From Prorocentrum cordatum (Eukaryota > Sar > Dinophyceae > Prorocentrales > Prorocentraceae): a stretch of DNA of 42,204 nt. Where the stretch lies: the NCBI GenBank assembly GCA_963575745.1, contig CAUYUJ010008120.1, positions 1 to 42,204 of the forward strand. The letters are read 5' to 3'. A program made the translations under genes and the position numbers. Position 1 is the stretch's first letter. The number at the start of each line of letters is the position of its first letter. Under the pieces are notes generated by a model. That model did not search any database, had not been told where the DNA came from, and saw nothing but the letters and a program-made list of their open reading frames with translations. Positions 39,541 to 42,204 of the stretch are shown here, piece after piece.

Positions 39541-40359
39541 GTGGCACGGGCGTGTCCAGGCTCATACGAACAGAGAACTGCAGCACGTGAGCATGGCGGG
39601 AAATGGGCAAGAAGAGGAATACAAAGTCAGATCTGGTGACCAGGAGGAATCTGAAGATGGATAAGCAGAGGGAACTGACAAGCAGAAGGAGGATCACCAG
39701 AGGGCGGTTGGCAAGGACGCAGGAAGGGGTTCCACAGGCTGCGAAGTTCATGTTGGGAGGATACCTTGAGCGAAACTGTCGTTCTGGAGATTACGAGGGC
39801 AACTTTGAATACGTCGGGTTCTGATGTTGGGGCATGTCTCACGCGGAACGGCAGTATGTCCAAGAATCGCGTCCCAGACCATTGAAATCCAATATGTGCT
39901 TGAAGGTTTGACGTTCGGACCCTGGCGCTATCTGCCTGAGGGGTGCATCCAGTTGGCGGAGTTATGACGCGAATGTCCCAAGCGAAACGGCAAGACAAAT
40001 CGCGAACAGGGCCCTCTGGCTTTGATGAATCGCCTCTGAGCTCTACTCCCTCGGCGAGGCGCGTATGATGACCTCATCGGACAAGAACGGGAAGCACCGA
40101 TGTTGTCCATTGGGCTCGTAAGGATGATGGCGACGACAAGGCGGCGGACGACGAGGATGACAGGGTGGATGACGGGGAGGGCAGCGCTGCGAGCAGGAGG
40201 ACAACGAGTAGGACGACAAGCACGAGGACAAGCTGGAAGAGATGGAGGAGGACGAGTACGAGGATGAACGAAGCGGAGGGGGGGGAGGAGAAGAAGGACG
40301 ACGACGGAGCCCGAGGAAAAGGGCGTCGAAGAAAGGGGGTCCCCGTGATCTTTGAGGCT
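39541..40359. other. no recognised gene
   Basis: Mixed sequence. GACGACGA-rich part at 40120-40310. No frame with a domain. Confidence 0.45.
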
Positions 40360-40625
40360 ACCCTGGGGGTTGTTGGGGCCATCTGGGGCTATCTAGGGGC
40401 ATCCTGGGGGGACTCCTGGGGGCCTGTCGGGGTCCTCTTGGGGGCTACTGGGGTTGTCTTAGGTTGCCTGGGCGTGTCTTAGGATTATGTGGGTGCTCTC
40501 TCAAGCAGTCATGGCGCCACCTTGGGCTGTTTTTAACCGACTGGGGGCCTCCTGGGGCTCTCTTGGGGGCCTCTTGGGACCCTCTTTGGGTCCTCCAGGA
40601 GGCCTCTTGAAGCTCTTTGGGGTCA
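40360..40625. repeat. GGGGCCTCCTGGGG-type minisatellite
   Basis: Degenerate 15-18-bp units of TGGGGxxxTCxTGGGGGC in two blocks, 40360-40470 and 40535-40625. The second block contains the reverse complement of the 12-bp unit at 21720-22015. Confidence 0.7.
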
Positions 40626-40689
40626 CGGTGGGCTTCTCCAAAAGCGATTCCAAGACGATGCTGATTCAGAGCCCACTGCGGTCTGCCGC

Positions 40690-41295
40690 GCTGATGTTTC
40701 GCTTTCCTGTGGTCCGCCGTGCTCGTTATGTGCTTATCGTTCTGGTCTGCCGTGCTGCCGTGGTCTGCCATGCTGGTCCGCCATGCTCCTTTGGTCTGCC
40801 ATGCTGCTGTGGTTCGCCGTGCTGGTCTGCCGTACTGGTGTGCCGTGCTGCTGTCTGCCGTGGTGCCCCGTGATGGTGTGCCGTACTGCTGTGGTCAAAC
40901 CTCGCTGCTGCGGCTTGCCGTGCTGTTCGGCTCTGCCGCGATGCCGCGATCGGCCGTGAGTGTGTGCCACGCTCCCGTGGTCCGCCGTGCTGGTCTGCCA
41001 CGCTCCCGTGGTCGGCCGTGCTCCCGTGGTGTGCCGTGCTGGTGTGCCGCGTTCCTGCGGTCTGCCGTGCTGGACGGCCATGCTCTTGAGGTCTGCCGTG
41101 TTGGTGCGGCCTGCCGTGCTGGTCTATCGTGTTTCTGTGGTCCAACGAGCTCGTTCGCAACACTTCTGCTGCGTATCGTTATGGTCTGCCGCACGGCCGT
41201 GGCCTGCCGCTCTGGTCTGCCGTGCTCCCGTGGCCTGCCGTGCTGATCTGCGGTGCTCCCGTGGCCTGCGCTGCCGTGCTCCTGCGGTCCGCCGA
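40690..41295. repeat. minisatellite of (G)GTCTGCCGTGCT units
   Basis: About 40 degenerate copies of TGGTCTGCCGTGCT alternating with CCGTGGTCTGCC or CTCCCGTGG. Frames on both strands remain open (LVCRAAV on +, QHGRP on -) without protein-like constraint. Confidence 0.92.
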
Positions 41296-41459
41296 GCTGG
41301 GCCTGGACTGGCCCAAGAGCAGCAAGAAGCGAGGCAAGACAGGCAGGCCCTTGCAGCAAAGAAGGTGGGAGTGAACGGGGGCCTACGAGGCCCACGGGGG
41401 AGAGGCCCTCACCGACCCCCACAGCTCCGAGACGCTGCTGCGCGCGAGCGAGGCGCGGC

Positions 41460-42028
41460 TCCCCCCTCCTCCTTCTCCTCCTGCTCTTCATCCTCCTCCT
41501 CCCAGCACCGCTTCTCCTCCTCCTGCTACCTCCGCCCCCTCCTCCTCCTCCTCCTCTCCTCCTCCTTCCTCCCACCTCCTCCACCTCCTCCCCTCTTCCT
41601 CCGCCTCTCCCCCTCCTCCTCCTCGTCATACCCTCTCCTCCACCTCCTCCTCCTCCTCCTCCTATCCTCCTCCACCCTCCGCCTCCTCCTCCTCCTCCTC
41701 CTCCTCCTCCTTTCCTCCTCCCTCCTCCTCCTCCTCTCTCTCCCTCCTCCTCTTCCTCCTCCGCTCCTGCACCTCTGTCCTCCTCCTCCTCCTCATCCTC
41801 CCCTCCTCCTCCCTCCGCCTCCTCCTCCTCATCCTCCTCCTCCTCCTCTTCCTCCCTCCCTCCTCCCTCCTCCGTGACGGTCCTCTCGTCCTTGATCCTC
41901 TCCTCTCCTCTCCTCACCTCCTCCTCCTTCTCCTCCTCCTCCCCTCCTTCCTCCTCCTCCTACTTCTCCTCCTCCCCTCCTCCTCCTTCGACTCCTCCTC
42001 CTCCTCCTCCTCCTCCTCCTCCTCACTG
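41460..42028. repeat. long (CTC)n-rich pyrimidine tract
   Basis: Nearly 570 bases of CTCCTCCTC with CCC, TCT and ACC interruptions, the longest pyrimidine tract in the window. A purine-pyrimidine strand bias of this length can form triplex DNA. The remaining 42029-42204 shows no recognised gene. Confidence 0.92.
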
Positions 42029-42204
42029 TCCGAATCGCAGGCCCTCTGGAGCGCTCTGCTTACAAAGGGGCGCTTCCGGCAATCAATAGAGATGCCTACA
42101 CGGGCACATGAAGAGGGGCCCTGGGAGGGGAGGGTGCCTTGTAGCATCGTTGTAAATGATGAGCGTGCGTTCGGCATCCTTCTTATCCTCCTCAACCTCA
42201 CTCC

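Noticed and set aside
40690-41290. Coding repeat protein (LVCRAAV units)
   Set aside because: Degenerate minisatellite open on both strands with no sign of selection for a peptide.
1-42204. tRNA, 5S rRNA and spliced-leader RNA genes
   Set aside because: I looked for a T-arm core (GGTTCGAxTCC type) and the dinoflagellate spliced-leader sequence; no convincing match was seen by eye.

Overview
The window looks like a piece of a dinoflagellate nuclear genome (inference). It is GC-rich and gene-poor, and full of trinucleotide microsatellites ((TCC)n/(GGA)n, (AGT)n), minisatellites and tandem arrays. It carries several short terminal-inverted-repeat elements, a degenerate LINE of a type common in dinoflagellates, and a retroelement with a cytosine-methyltransferase-like domain. 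The overall GC would fit a Prorocentrum-like species better than lower-GC genera, but the species cannot be fixed from sequence alone. I found no rRNA, tRNA or spliced-leader RNA gene, no CRISPR array and no prokaryotic operon.

The centrepiece is a 7.86-kb tyrosine-recombinase (YR) retrotransposon at 8201-16060, on the + strand. Its ends form the split direct-repeat arrangement A1 - ORFs - B1 - A2 - B2, which is known from PAT/Ngaro-type YR retroelements. A1 and A2 are both 132 bp with two differences seen. B1 and B2 are both 333 bp with one difference seen. It encodes ORF1 (Gag-position protein with two hydrophobic segments), ORF2 (reverse transcriptase, RNase H and methyltransferase) and ORF3 (tyrosine recombinase with R...K...HxxR...W...Y all visible). 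ORF3 starts in a TGATG overlap with the ORF2 stop. In ORF2 the cytosine-C5-like methyltransferase lies inside the RNase H domain, between its first catalytic Asp and the Glu, instead of beside it. The element is nested, without target duplication, in an older hAT-like TIR element (7907-8200 plus 16061-16268). The split halves rejoin to match a paralogous element end.

Other regions: 1-1045 (AGT)n; 2724-3430 a 101-bp array; 4895-6090 a 152-bp satellite; 6090-6385 a minisatellite; 6.5-7.3 kb (-) an exon-like fragment with an HPxxYPG motif; 16.4-21.2 kb a cluster of 150-190-bp TIR elements, three of which are bounded by clear target-site duplications; 21.7-22.4 kb minisatellites; 22.4-26.9 kb GC-rich DNA with no recognised gene; 27.0-27.6 kb (-) a degenerate ORF; 29.0-32.5 kb (-) a LINE pol remnant with two in-frame stops; 35.1-37.5 kb nested 73-bp, 413-bp and 75-bp arrays; 37.6-42.0 kb microsatellites and minisatellites around two more HPxWYPG-domain exons.

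The only host-gene-like signal is a recurring protein motif: C-x3-S-x-x-W...G-F-x-x-H-P-x-W-Y-P-G-L...S...Q-x-x-L-H...C-x-x-P-C. It appears whole or in part at five places, all on the - strand (39.2, 38.8, 28.3, 19.0 and 7.3 kb). These may be exons of one long, transposon-filled gene, or a family of gene fragments.
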